Positions 16,373 to 24,536 of a DNA stretch of 64,000 nucleotides are shown here, in pieces; within the stretch, counting starts at the first letter, position 1, and each line of letters opens with the position of its first letter. The stretch spans positions 1 to 64,000 of the forward strand of contig CAIMSU010000166.1 in NCBI GenBank assembly GCA_903844155.1. Direction: 5' to 3'. The notes beneath the pieces were generated by a model. That model was given only the letters and a program-made list of their open reading frames with translations. It did no database searches and was not told the origin of the DNA. A program made the position numbers and the translations under genes. The stretch comes from an uncultured Pseudomonadota bacterium (GTDB taxonomy: Bacteria > Myxococcota_A > UBA796 > SXON01).

Positions 16373-17080
16373 TCAGCGCAGGTTGAACAGCAGCACCTCG
16401 GCGTTGACACCGCCGCTGAGCACGACGAGGGGCGCATCTCCGGCGCCGGGATCGATGGAGACGGCGTCGCCCGCGATCATCTTCGCGCCGTTCACCTTGA
16501 GCGTGCCGCTGGCGACGTGGATCCACGCGGCGCGGCCCCGGGAGATCGTGTGTTCGGCAGACTCCTCGCCATCGAACAAACCAGCGTAGATCCGCGCGTC
16601 CTGATGCAGCGTGACGCTGCCCTCGGCGCCGTTCGGCGAGGCGATGAGCTTGAGCCGGCCGCGTTTTGAGGCCGCGTCAAAATGCACCTGCTCGTAGCCC
16701 GGGGTGTGGCCGGGCTTGTCCGGCGTGATCCAGATCTGGAGGAAGTGGACGGGATCGGTCTTCGATCCGTTGAATTCCGAGTGCCGGACGCCCGTCCCGG
16801 CGCTCATCCGCTGCACGTCGCCCGGTCGCATGACGGACCCGTTGCCCATCGAGTCCTTGTGCTCCAGCGCCCCCGCGAGCACGTAGCTGACGATCTCCAT
16901 GTTCTGGTGGCCGTGCGCACCGAACCCCATTCCGGGCGCGACACGATCGTCATTGAGCACGCGCAACGTGCGAAACCCCATGTGCGCGGGGTCGCGGTAG
17001 TCGGCGAACGAGAAGGTGTGGAAGGAGTTGAGCCAGCCGTGGTCGGCGTGGCCGCGTTCGGAGGAGCGACGATGGCGCAT
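16373..17080 (-). CDS. Pirin-family cupin protein
   Basis: Bicupin of 235 residues beginning M-R-H-R-R-S-S-E-R-G-H-A-D-H-G-W-L, the usual pirin N-terminus; this fixes the ATG at 17080. Metal ligands of the N-terminal cupin are present: H-G-H in GFGAHGHQN, and H-x-E in GVRHSEFNG. Pirins bind iron; some, like YhhW, show quercetinase activity, others act as redox-linked regulators. The C-terminal cupin lacks obvious ligands, as usual. It lies 47 bases after the Kelch lipoprotein gene on the same strand and may be cotranscribed. Confidence 0.88.
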   Translation of the reverse strand: MRHRRSSERGHADHGWLNSFHTFSFADYRDPAHMGFRTLRVLNDDRVAPGMGFGAHGHQNMEIVSYVLAGALEHKDSMGNGSVMRPGDVQRMSAGTGVRHSEFNGSKTDPVHFLQIWITPDKPGHTPGYEQVHFDAASKRGRLKLIASPNGAEGSVTLHQDARIYAGLFDGEESAEHTISRGRAAWIHVASGTLKVNGAKMIAGDAVSIDPGAGDAPLVVLSGGVNAEVLLFNLR

Positions 17081-17127
17081 TGGAGGATCCGGAGATGGCG
17101 AGTAGGGTAGACACGGCGCGGAGCCGC

Positions 17128-18351
17128 TCAAGGTGTGTAGCGTTCGACGCCGGGCTCGATGACGGGCGGGTCCGAGGCGATCCCCATGACCCGGTAGGCG
17201 GCATTGCCGAGCGCGAACGAGCCGTGCCCGGACGCCCCGATGTTCGCGACGGGGACGGCGCAGATCATGTCCGGGTTTGTTGCGACGGCGACCGGGTCTG
17301 CGCCGGGACGCCACTGATAACGTCCAGCGTCGGTCGTCATGATCACGGAGTCGGTGAGCGCCCATGCCTCAAACTGTACGGCTTGCAGGCTGAACCCTAC
17401 GCCGCTGGGCGTCTGGGTGGACGGGTCGTAGGCTGTCCAGCTCGACCCAAGGGTTGGACTGGACGTATCGCAATTATCACAGCCCGCGCCGAGGAACAGC
17501 GCGTCCCCAAAGGAGAACCCGAAGACGCTCTCGTAGTCCTGCCCGTACCCGCGCGGACGGCTCCATGTCGCTGTGGTTGGATCAAACTGCCAGATCGCCG
17601 CGGAGCCACCGTGCTGCGCCGGCTCGCCGAGGAAGACGTAGCCTCCGGCGCTGGTCATGAAGGATGGGAACGTCGTGAACGGAAGACTCCCAAGCGGTGC
17701 CCACGTGCCGGGCAGGTCGAGCGCGTAGAACGCGTTGTCGAAGACGACGTACGCCGTGCCGTCGACAGTGGCGGCCAACCCGAGATCCGTGGAGAGCGGC
17801 GCATCCGGGAGCTGGGTCCACTCAAAGGTGGCCGGGTCAAACTGCCAGACATCCTTGAATACCGCCCCGTTCTCGCCGAGTCCGCTCACGATGTAGCCGG
17901 AGCCGCCGAGCGCAAAGCTGGCCATGCGGTAGCGCGGCGCGCCGGGAAAGTCGGGAAGATCCGACAGCGCATTCGTCGTCAGGACAGTCATGTCGCGGCT
18001 GACGGTGTTCGTCTGGCCACAGCCATTCTCGGCCTGGGTGGTGATTGTCCCCGACTCGCTGCCCAGCCGGATCATCGGGTAGGCCGTGGTGCCGCCAGAC
18101 GTCACGGTAGAACCAGGAGGATATGTCCAATTGTAGTCGACGGGGTTGTCGCCAAGGATGTAGCCGACGCCGAGCTGGACGGGGTTGTCCAGATACTGCA
18201 CGCCACACCAGCCGCCCGAGGCGATGTCGTTCCCGAAGATGCCGTCTGTGGCGATGTCTCCCGGCGGGCCAGCCGAGCAGTCGAGGTGCGCGCAGCCCGG
18301 TACCACGCCGCAAAGTGCCGGTACGATGAGGTAAAGGGATCGGAAGGGCAT
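17128..18351 (-). CDS. Kelch-repeat lipoprotein
   Basis: 407 residues with a signal peptide ending in the lipobox V-P-G-C (Cys20), so an outer-membrane or surface lipoprotein. The mature part contains repeats with the Kelch signature (V-W-Q-F-D-P-x-T-x-x-W, I-W-Q-F-D-P-T-T-A-T-W) and D-L-P-F/G turns, predicting a beta-propeller; the repeats are irregular. Several Cys residues (for example C-D-N-C) could form disulfides. Propellers of this type mediate binding and occasionally galactose-oxidase-like chemistry; no active site was recognised. It is divergent from the methyltransferase region at 18.4 kb. Confidence 0.75.
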   Translation of the reverse strand: MPFRSLYLIVPALCGVVPGCAHLDCSAGPPGDIATDGIFGNDIASGGWCGVQYLDNPVQLGVGYILGDNPVDYNWTYPPGSTVTSGGTTAYPMIRLGSESGTITTQAENGCGQTNTVSRDMTVLTTNALSDLPDFPGAPRYRMASFALGGSGYIVSGLGENGAVFKDVWQFDPATFEWTQLPDAPLSTDLGLAATVDGTAYVVFDNAFYALDLPGTWAPLGSLPFTTFPSFMTSAGGYVFLGEPAQHGGSAAIWQFDPTTATWSRPRGYGQDYESVFGFSFGDALFLGAGCDNCDTSSPTLGSSWTAYDPSTQTPSGVGFSLQAVQFEAWALTDSVIMTTDAGRYQWRPGADPVAVATNPDMICAVPVANIGASGHGSFALGNAAYRVMGIASDPPVIEPGVERYTP

Positions 18352-18383
18352 CGAAAATGAATAACACGAGCGTGCGGACTCTA

Positions 18384-18424
18384 CGCCCCCGGCCGCAACG
18401 CCCCCGGCCGCAACGCCCCCGGCG
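18384..18424. repeat. 15-bp tandem repeat (2.7 copies)
   Basis: CGCCCCCGGCCGCAA is present at 18384-18398 and 18399-18413, followed by a partial copy at 18414-18424. It lies between the Kelch lipoprotein start and the methyltransferase gene, where the methyltransferase's expected start is missing, and may be connected with that defect. Confidence 0.75.
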
Positions 18425-18442
18425 ACCCCGCCGACGGCTTAG

Positions 18443-19078
18443 GAGCGCCGTTCCCCCGAGCACCGCCTGCCCGCCGACGCCCGCCTCTACTTCCCGGCCA
18501 CCGCCCGAAACCGGTCGCCGATCCTCGACGTTTTGCGGGAGCGCTTTGCACCGCCCGCGGGACGCGTCCTTGAGCTTGCAGGTGGCTCTGGCGAGCATGC
18601 CGCGGCGTTCGCGGCTGAACTTCCCTGGCTCACCTGGCAACCGACCGACGCCGATCCCGCTCACCTCGCCAGCATCGACGCCTGGCGCGAGTCGACGGGC
18701 CTCGGGAACATCGCTCCGGCCGTTCGCCTCGACCTCCTCACCGATCCATGGCCACAAGGCCCGTTTGACGCCGTCTTCTGCGCAAACCTCATCCACATCG
18801 CGCCCTGGGAGGTCGCCCTGGCAGTCTTGACCGGAGCTGCCGAGGCCCTCGCCCCCGGCGGACTGCTTGTGCTGTACGGGCCCTTTCGCCGCGCGGACCG
18901 CCCAACTGCGCCGAGCAACGAGGCTTTTGACGCGTCCCTGCGCGCCCGCGACCGGCGCTGGGGCGTGCGGGACCTGGACGCCGTCGTCGCCGCTGCACGT
19001 GACTTCGCCCTCGACGCGATCGTGGAAATGCCCACGAACAACCTAACAGTCATCCTCCGGAGAACCTCACCCTCATGA
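18443..19078 (+). CDS. DUF938 SAM-dependent methyltransferase, start unresolved
   Basis: The frame shows the DUF938 methyltransferase: R-L-Y-F-P-A-T-A-R-N-R-S-P-I-L-D-V-L, then motif I V-L-E-L-A-G-G-S-G-E-H-A, a D-A-D acid, and N-L-I-H-I-A-P-W. The conserved N-terminal block lies upstream of the first usable start codon (TTG 18533). Back to an in-frame TAG at 18440 there is no ATG, GTG or TTG, only CTG at 18467. Coordinates therefore begin after the TAG. A lost base in the C-run at 18452-18456 would join it to an ATG frame at 18357. It may be a frameshifted gene or a CTG start. The stop overlaps the DUF3224 gene. Confidence 0.65.
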   Translation, partial: ERRSPEHRLPADARLYFPATARNRSPILDVLRERFAPPAGRVLELAGGSGEHAAAFAAELPWLTWQPTDADPAHLASIDAWRESTGLGNIAPAVRLDLLTDPWPQGPFDAVFCANLIHIAPWEVALAVLTGAAEALAPGGLLVLYGPFRRADRPTAPSNEAFDASLRARDRRWGVRDLDAVVAAARDFALDAIVEMPTNNLTVILRRTSPS

Positions 19079-19491
19079 ACATCGCCCGCGGCACCTTCGA
19101 GGTCATCCCCGTCTCCCACCCCCCCTACGACGCCGCCCCCGGCGCGACGATCGGGCGCACGTCGCTCACGAAGACCTTCGCAGGCGACCTGGTCGGCACC
19201 TCGACGGCCGAGATGATCGGCGCGCGCACGAGCACTCCGGGATCAGCCGGCTACGTGGCGATCGAGCGCGTGACCTGCAGCCTCGCGAGCGAGACCGGGC
19301 CGCGAACCGGCACCTTCGTCCTGCAGCACAGCGGCACGATGGCGCGCGGCGCGATGAACCTATCGTGCACGGTCGTGCCGGATTCGGGCACGGACGACCT
19401 GGTCGGGATCGAGGGTGCCGTGGCGATCACCATCGTCGACCGTCAACATTTCTACGCGTTTGAGTGGGGAATTCGCGTCGCGGGCACCTGA
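19075..19491 (+). CDS. DUF3224 family protein
   Basis: 138 residues, no signal peptide or membrane segment. The pattern matches DUF3224 (allene-oxide-cyclase-like barrel): G-T-F-E-V at the start, L-T-K-T-F-x-G-D-L-V-G-T-S, Y-V-A-I-E-R-V, G-x-F-V-L-Q-H-S-G, V-V-P-D-S-G-T-D-D-L-V-G-I-E-G and a final I-x-x-Q-H-F-Y-x-F. The function is unknown. It is coupled to the methyltransferase by an ATGA overlap, and ends six bases from the convergent lipase gene. Confidence 0.82.
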   Translation: MNIARGTFEVIPVSHPPYDAAPGATIGRTSLTKTFAGDLVGTSTAEMIGARTSTPGSAGYVAIERVTCSLASETGPRTGTFVLQHSGTMARGAMNLSCTVVPDSGTDDLVGIEGAVAITIVDRQHFYAFEWGIRVAGT

Positions 19492-19497
19492 CCCAGG

Positions 19498-21300
19498 TCA
19501 GTTCCGCCGTCGCCGCAGCGAAAACATCGCCAGCAACCCAACCAACCCGAAGCTCGCAGGCGATCCGCCGCCGGTAGCGCACGTCCCGCACCCAAGCGGA
19601 TTGTTGCCCGTCTCCCCTGGCGTCTTGCCACCGTGGTCGCCGTCGCCCGTGTTCCCGCCGGTGTCACCGCTGTCGAGCACGCCGCTGTCTCCTCCGCCAC
19701 TGTCGGTCCCCGTGTCGCCGCCCGTGTCGCCCACACTTGGGTCCTGCAACCATTCGTCGACCTTCCCGATGGAATCTTCGCTGGTGTAGCGTTCGCCGAC
19801 CGCGACCTCCCACGCTTTGGAGCTGTCGCTGCCGGCATCGTCGATGAGGAGCTGGCCGGTGATCGGGCTTGCGTAGAGGAGGTCGAGGTGGGAAAGATTG
19901 GCGGTGTACGTGTCCGTGATGGTCGCGCCCCGGGCGGTGAGAGCGGTGTCGTCCAGCGCGGACGTCACAAAGACCAGACCGTCGGAAGGCCCAGTGATCT
20001 CGCCGAGCACCAAAGCGCCGGAGGCCAACCCCTGAACCTCGCCAGAGGACACGCCGACGCCGATGAGCGAGTCGCCGACTGCCGTCGCGATGATGGTCGA
20101 GAACGCCGACAATCCCTGGTAGAGCGCGTCCGTGTAGACGCTGCCAAAGTAGCTCGTCAGCATCGTCTCATAGGACGCGGGCATCAGCGGATTCTCACCG
20201 GCCATGAGGTAGATCGCGACGCTTGGGTCCGCGCCCTTCATGTGGAGCGTGGCAATGAGATCGCCGCCCTGCGCGACCGCCTCGTCGATGCCGTCACTCT
20301 TTGAATAAAGGCCGGTTCCCCCTTCGTAGGTCGTGTACCAGTCCTGCTGGAGCGCGTAGGTGCCAAGCCAGGGCATGTCGCCGGGGAGGGTGGGGGTCTG
20401 GCGGGCGAGGAGCTGGTCTTGGCCGGGGAAGAGATCCTTGCCGTCGGGGAGAAAGTCCTGGTCGGACAAGGACTCTGCGCTCATCGGGTAGACCGACGTG
20501 TAGGGGTAGTAGGTGTTCCAGGACGAGGGCGAATACGCCGTGTCGGACGTGAGGGACGTCTCGTTCCCCGAGGGCCAGCGGTAAGCCGTGTCGATGCCTC
20601 CGAGGGGGGTGGCGATGAATACGGCCCGTCGAACGCTGCCATCGTACGCGGTCCCGACGGTGTTGTATGCCTTGGCCGTGGTGGTCGTCCCCCAGTCCGT
20701 CGACGCCTGGTTGGACAGGTAGACCGCCGTCGCAATGCCGCCTTTTGAGTGGCTGACGACGTCAACGTGCGTCGCCCCGGTCCTGGCCTTGACGACCGCG
20801 ACAGCGTCCGCGATCAGCTCTGCCTGCTGGAACACGTCGCCCTCGGACATGGGGAAGGTGATCGCGAAGACCGGCCGCAGCGCATAGTCAAAGTGGCTCG
20901 CGATCGTGATCATCCCGCGGCTGGCGTTGTCGCCGGCGCCCGGGACGAACAGGATCGGCGTGCCGGTCGCGAGCGCGATGTCGGGGCCTACGTGGAGCAG
21001 GAACGTGCCGGTGTCGGGCTTCTGGCTGCCAAAACACGTGGCGATCCAGGGGGCGTAGTAGTCGTTCGTCGGCCACTCGGTCTCAGAGTTGTAGTTCACT
21101 GGCCCGAAGAGCGTCGTGTCCGGGTCGCGGTAACGGGCGATCTCGGCCCACAAGTGAACGGTGCCGTCCTCCGTGTAGGTCTCCTCGCCATTGTAGACGT
21201 GCTCGGCCGTATTTGGGTCAAATCCGGAGGTGGCGAGCGCGGGCGCGACGAGGCCAGAGGCGACCAGGAGCGGGGCGAGAAGGGAGAGAGTGAGGATCAT
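19498..21300 (-). CDS. Secreted alpha/beta-hydrolase (lipase-like) with MYXO-CTERM-like tail
   Basis: 600 residues: signal peptide (about 1-23), then a lipase-class alpha/beta fold with an oxyanion region I-L-F-V-P-G-A-G-D-N and nucleophile elbow V-S-H-S-K-G-G. After a long catalytic part comes a Gly/Asp/Thr/Ser-rich linker with DTGG-type repeats, a Cys pair C-G-T-C, a hydrophobic helix and a terminal R-R-R-R-N. That tail matches the MYXO-CTERM type of surface-sorting signal used in Myxococcota. Placing the start at ATG 21300 gives an ATGA overlap with the upstream hydrolase gene. It is probably exported and displayed on the cell surface; the lipid or ester substrate is unknown. Confidence 0.82.
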   Translation of the reverse strand: MILTLSLLAPLLVASGLVAPALATSGFDPNTAEHVYNGEETYTEDGTVHLWAEIARYRDPDTTLFGPVNYNSETEWPTNDYYAPWIATCFGSQKPDTGTFLLHVGPDIALATGTPILFVPGAGDNASRGMITIASHFDYALRPVFAITFPMSEGDVFQQAELIADAVAVVKARTGATHVDVVSHSKGGIATAVYLSNQASTDWGTTTTAKAYNTVGTAYDGSVRRAVFIATPLGGIDTAYRWPSGNETSLTSDTAYSPSSWNTYYPYTSVYPMSAESLSDQDFLPDGKDLFPGQDQLLARQTPTLPGDMPWLGTYALQQDWYTTYEGGTGLYSKSDGIDEAVAQGGDLIATLHMKGADPSVAIYLMAGENPLMPASYETMLTSYFGSVYTDALYQGLSAFSTIIATAVGDSLIGVGVSSGEVQGLASGALVLGEITGPSDGLVFVTSALDDTALTARGATITDTYTANLSHLDLLYASPITGQLLIDDAGSDSSKAWEVAVGERYTSEDSIGKVDEWLQDPSVGDTGGDTGTDSGGGDSGVLDSGDTGGNTGDGDHGGKTPGETGNNPLGCGTCATGGGSPASFGLVGLLAMFSLRRRRN

Positions 21301-22310
21301 TTGGCCACCGGGTCGGAAGTATTGCTCAAGAAACGGTCGACCGCTGCGTTGAATCCGCGGGGATCGTCGTGCTGCACGGTGTGACCGGCCCCGGAGAGCA
21401 GGACGAGCTCGGAGCCGGGGATGCGGTCCGCCCCCGCCTGCGCGATGGCTTTGGTCGTTCCCCCCGTAAAGATCGGGTTGGGGATGAGGTGGTCGTCGCT
21501 CCCAAATACGATCAGGGTCGGCACGGCGATCTCGGGGAGCCGCGCCCAAACCGGGTAGTCGACCATCCCGGCGATGCTGCGGGAGACCGCGACGCTCGTC
21601 TGCGCGAACGACCGCTCGTGCCCCATCCGCACGCGCTCCTCGATCAACCGCTCCACGCCGTCGTCGTAGTGGTTGAACACGGTGGCGACGAAGTTTGCGC
21701 GGATCTCATCCTCGCTCGCCTCCATCGCGCGCGTGGGCGTCCAGTACCCCTTCATGAACGCCCCTGCGCCGTCGTTGAAGCGCTCCAGGCCTGCGGGTGC
21801 GGCGAGGACGAGCTTTTCGACACGCTCAGGGTGGTCCAGCGCGAGCGTGAGCGCGATCTGGCCGCCCATGGAGTGCCCGATGACCACGGCGCGGTCGGCC
21901 CACACCGCGTTCATCCAGTCACTCACGACGTTGGCGTACCAGGGGGGGGTATAGGGAGCGTCGGGGCGGGCGGACTGGCCGAAGCCGGGAAGATCGAGGG
22001 CGAGGACCCGGTGGTGCTTGGCGAGATGTGGGATTTGATATTCCCAGAAGCTCGAATAGCTCGACAGGCCGTGCAGGAGGACGATGGTGGAGGCGCCGTT
22101 CCCAGAGGGGGCTGCGTCCGGCGGCGCGCCGGAGTCCAGGTAGGCGAGGTCGATGCCGCGGACGGTGATGTGCTGGACCGGCAGCGGCGTCCAGATGTCG
22201 GCAGGTTGCATCGGGCCTTTCGCCGCGTAACGAGGCATGCAGGCGGACTGCATTGCTGCAAGTGCGAGCAACCCCGGGACGGCACCAAAACGGAGGTTCT
22301 TCGGCAACAT
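21297..22310 (-). CDS. Alpha/beta-hydrolase lipoprotein
   Basis: 337 residues with an N-terminal signal ending in M-Q-S-A-C, a lipobox. The fold is a classical alpha/beta hydrolase: oxyanion H-G in V-L-L-H-G-L, nucleophile G-H-S-M-G-G, acid in F-G-S-D-D-H, and histidine in G-A-G-H-T. It resembles lipases and C-C hydrolases of the MhpC type; the substrate is not predictable. It sits between a porin-like gene and a secreted lipase, all on one strand and joined by start/stop overlaps, which suggests a small uptake/degradation unit for an ester or lipid. Confidence 0.83.
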   Translation of the reverse strand: MLPKNLRFGAVPGLLALAAMQSACMPRYAAKGPMQPADIWTPLPVQHITVRGIDLAYLDSGAPPDAAPSGNGASTIVLLHGLSSYSSFWEYQIPHLAKHHRVLALDLPGFGQSARPDAPYTPPWYANVVSDWMNAVWADRAVVIGHSMGGQIALTLALDHPERVEKLVLAAPAGLERFNDGAGAFMKGYWTPTRAMEASEDEIRANFVATVFNHYDDGVERLIEERVRMGHERSFAQTSVAVSRSIAGMVDYPVWARLPEIAVPTLIVFGSDDHLIPNPIFTGGTTKAIAQAGADRIPGSELVLLSGAGHTVQHDDPRGFNAAVDRFLSNTSDPVAK

Positions 22311-23950
22311 CAGAGCACGATCCAGTCAAAGGTGCTGGTCACGACCCAGGGGTTCTCGTCAAAGCCGGAGCCGAGGACGACAGCGGCGTTGAGGCTCGCG
22401 GTCGCGAGCGGGAACGGGTGACCGGAGACGTGGGCGTTCAATTCCGTGCCTCGCATGCCGACAAGCGCGCCCGACAGAGCCGGCTGCGCGTAGCCCGCCC
22501 CGGCGGTGACGGTCATGCGATTCGGGATGGGGTCGAACCCCGCACTCGCCGACACACCAACGAGCCCAGCCCCGGCGTTGGACGGGTCATACACGACCGC
22601 GACCTGCCGGTTGATCGAGGATGGATCCGGAAAAAGGAGCAGGCAACCATGTGTAGTCCACGATGCCGCGGCGATGCCATAGCTGTTGCCAGTCACCACC
22701 CCTGTGTACGTCTGCCCGCCACCGTGCCCGGCATCGCCCGCGGCGTCGCCCGACGTGTAGATCGCCTCGGCCCGCACGACGCTGCCGGCCCCGGGCGCGT
22801 ATCGAAAGCGCGCCTCGCCGTCGAAAAGCGTGCCGAGAACGGGCACGTCCGGCTTGGTGATGACGTAGAGGCGGCCGGTGTTGAGGAACAGGGAGCCGTT
22901 CGCGCCGAACCGCCCCTGATCAAGACCGGCGTTGTAGCTGGCATCGCCGCCGAACCACGCGAGCGCGGCGTCGGTGACCGGGGCGGCCTCGGTGCTCGTC
23001 GCGCTGGTGTCGCTGCGCAGATCGAGTCGGGCGCTGCCCTGAAGCTCCGCGAGAGAGCTGGTCGGTCCAACGGAATTCAGCGGTCCCGCCGTGCTGCCCG
23101 AGCGATCGCGCAGATACCAGGCGTGCGCGCCCAAACGCACCGCAAACGCCGGTCGCCACTCGGCGTCGGCCATCCAGAGCGTGACGTCGTCGGGGTTGGC
23201 GAGCTGGTCTTCGTAGAGGGTGTACGCGCCCGCGCGGTACCGGAAGACGTCCGATTGCACCCCGTAAAGCGTCGCTCCAGCAGCCTCCGTCCCGAAGAAC
23301 AGCAGGTGCCCACCCGAGCGCTCCAGATCGTCGAGCTTCGCGGTGTCGGGGTCGTAGACCCCGTCCCCGACGAACTGCAGCCCGGCGACGAGGTCGGCGT
23401 GACTGTGGGCGGCGGACGGGGATCCTGGCGCGCCCCACAGGCGAAATTTCCCGTAGAGCCGGCTCGTCTGCAGGTTCACCTGCTCGGCGCCAAACCCGCC
23501 GCCCGTGTTCCCGCCCGTGCCATACGCGGCGTCTCCCCACACGAATTGGATGCGAAAGGCCGCGCCGAGCGTCGCCCGGCCGTCCAGCAGCCTTGGGGTG
23601 TACCGGAAGTACGTGCCGACACGTTGCTCGACTGCAAGGCCAGGTACATCGCCCGGATTCTGCACGGTAGTAGAGTTGGTGCCGCCGAGCGTTCCGACGA
23701 TCTGGCCGTTGGCGTAGGCCGACCCCGTCGTCAGGTTGGAGACGCTCGGCTTGAGGTCGAGCACGCCGATGAACTCCAGGCCGGTCTTCGGGGCTGGCTT
23801 TGGTGCGGGGACGTTCGGCTCGGCGCCATCCAGATCCATCACCTTGTCCGGTTGTTCGCCGGTTCCGGGCCAGGCGGGGGCCTGCGCCAGGGCGCGGGAG
23901 AGGATCAGCGAGAGGGTTACGAGCAGCACGTGCATGTTGTAACGCAACAT
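22310..23950 (-). CDS. Outer-membrane beta-barrel (porin-like) protein
   Basis: 546 residues. A short signal peptide ends at A-L-A-Q; a Pro-rich periplasmic linker (about 30-55) precedes about 480 residues of alternating strands with aromatic girdles (L-E-F-I-G-V-L-D-L-K-P, Y-F-R-Y-T-P-R-L, F-R-I-Q-F-V-W-G-D) ending in W-I-V-L. This is consistent with a large barrel like alginate-export or long-chain substrate porins. Met6 is an alternative start. It is the first gene of the three-gene unit with the two hydrolases, so it may import their substrate or export their product. Confidence 0.72.
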   Translation of the reverse strand: MLRYNMHVLLVTLSLILSRALAQAPAWPGTGEQPDKVMDLDGAEPNVPAPKPAPKTGLEFIGVLDLKPSVSNLTTGSAYANGQIVGTLGGTNSTTVQNPGDVPGLAVEQRVGTYFRYTPRLLDGRATLGAAFRIQFVWGDAAYGTGGNTGGGFGAEQVNLQTSRLYGKFRLWGAPGSPSAAHSHADLVAGLQFVGDGVYDPDTAKLDDLERSGGHLLFFGTEAAGATLYGVQSDVFRYRAGAYTLYEDQLANPDDVTLWMADAEWRPAFAVRLGAHAWYLRDRSGSTAGPLNSVGPTSSLAELQGSARLDLRSDTSATSTEAAPVTDAALAWFGGDASYNAGLDQGRFGANGSLFLNTGRLYVITKPDVPVLGTLFDGEARFRYAPGAGSVVRAEAIYTSGDAAGDAGHGGGQTYTGVVTGNSYGIAAASWTTHGCLLLFPDPSSINRQVAVVYDPSNAGAGLVGVSASAGFDPIPNRMTVTAGAGYAQPALSGALVGMRGTELNAHVSGHPFPLATASLNAAVVLGSGFDENPWVVTSTFDWIVL

Positions 23951-24002
23951 CGTTCATGCTGCAACATAGCAATCGCTCGAGACCGATGTTCCGGCCCAGG
24001 AA

Positions 24003-24536
24003 CTACTGCCGCCGGTAGATCTGCACGTTGTCACCGGGATTCAGCCCGTCTCCGGCCGTGGACCCGAACCCGGTGGCGGGCGTCGGCGGCGTGAAGCCGT
24101 AGTCAGGGTCGGTCTGCACGACCTCGTACGTCAACTTCGAGCCGTCTACCTGCCAGATCCCGGAAGCGGTGGCGGTGTAGGGGGCTGACTGGGAAAGCGT
24201 GATGCTGCCGGGCACCGTGGACGTGTCGACGGCGAAGGTCCCGCGCAGCGTGCCCGACTGCCCGCTGGCGTCCGTAGACTGCACGTTGTAGCTGCCATCT
24301 GCCCCAAACGCGGCGGCGATGCTGACATAGTTGAACGGGTCTGCCGAGAGCAGCGGCGCGAGGTCGGCCCCCTGCGAGAGCCAGTCGCCGACGATGGACT
24401 GCGCGCCTGCGCCCGTGTCGCCCGCGGAGTCCCCGCCGATGTCGTGCACGCCCGAGTCGATGTTGCCCGTGTCGCCGAGCACGCCGTCGGTGACGTCGTC
24501 CGGAGCGCAGGCGAGGAGCAGCAGGACCGGGATCAT
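24003..24536 (-). CDS. Small lipoprotein with Asp/Thr/Gly linker
   Basis: 177 residues from ATG 24536, which overlaps the synthetase stop (ATGA). A very short signal M-I-P-V-L-L-L-L-A-C places the lipidated Cys at about residue 10. A DTG-rich spacer (about 15-45) is followed by a lipocalin-like beta domain (G-D-W-L-S, G-A-D-G-S-Y-N-V, G-T-L-R-G-T-F-A-V, W-Q-V-D-G-S-K-L-T-Y), similar to domains that report on background-subtracted substrate binding. The function is unknown. It is the last gene of the PHA/acyl-CoA synthetase unit. Confidence 0.7.
   Translation of the reverse strand: MIPVLLLLACAPDDVTDGVLGDTGNIDSGVHDIGGDSAGDTGAGAQSIVGDWLSQGADLAPLLSADPFNYVSIAAAFGADGSYNVQSTDASGQSGTLRGTFAVDTSTVPGSITLSQSAPYTATASGIWQVDGSKLTYEVVQTDPDYGFTPPTPATGFGSTAGDGLNPGDNVQIYRRQ

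Noticed and set aside
16004-16669. 221-codon plus-strand frame spanning the greB-pirin gap
   Set aside because: Antisense to both genes at its ends, with an Arg/Ala-rich product; no family resemblance.
18384-18424. Short tandem repeats considered as a CRISPR
   Set aside because: Directly adjacent 15-bp units without spacers; no cas genes in the window.
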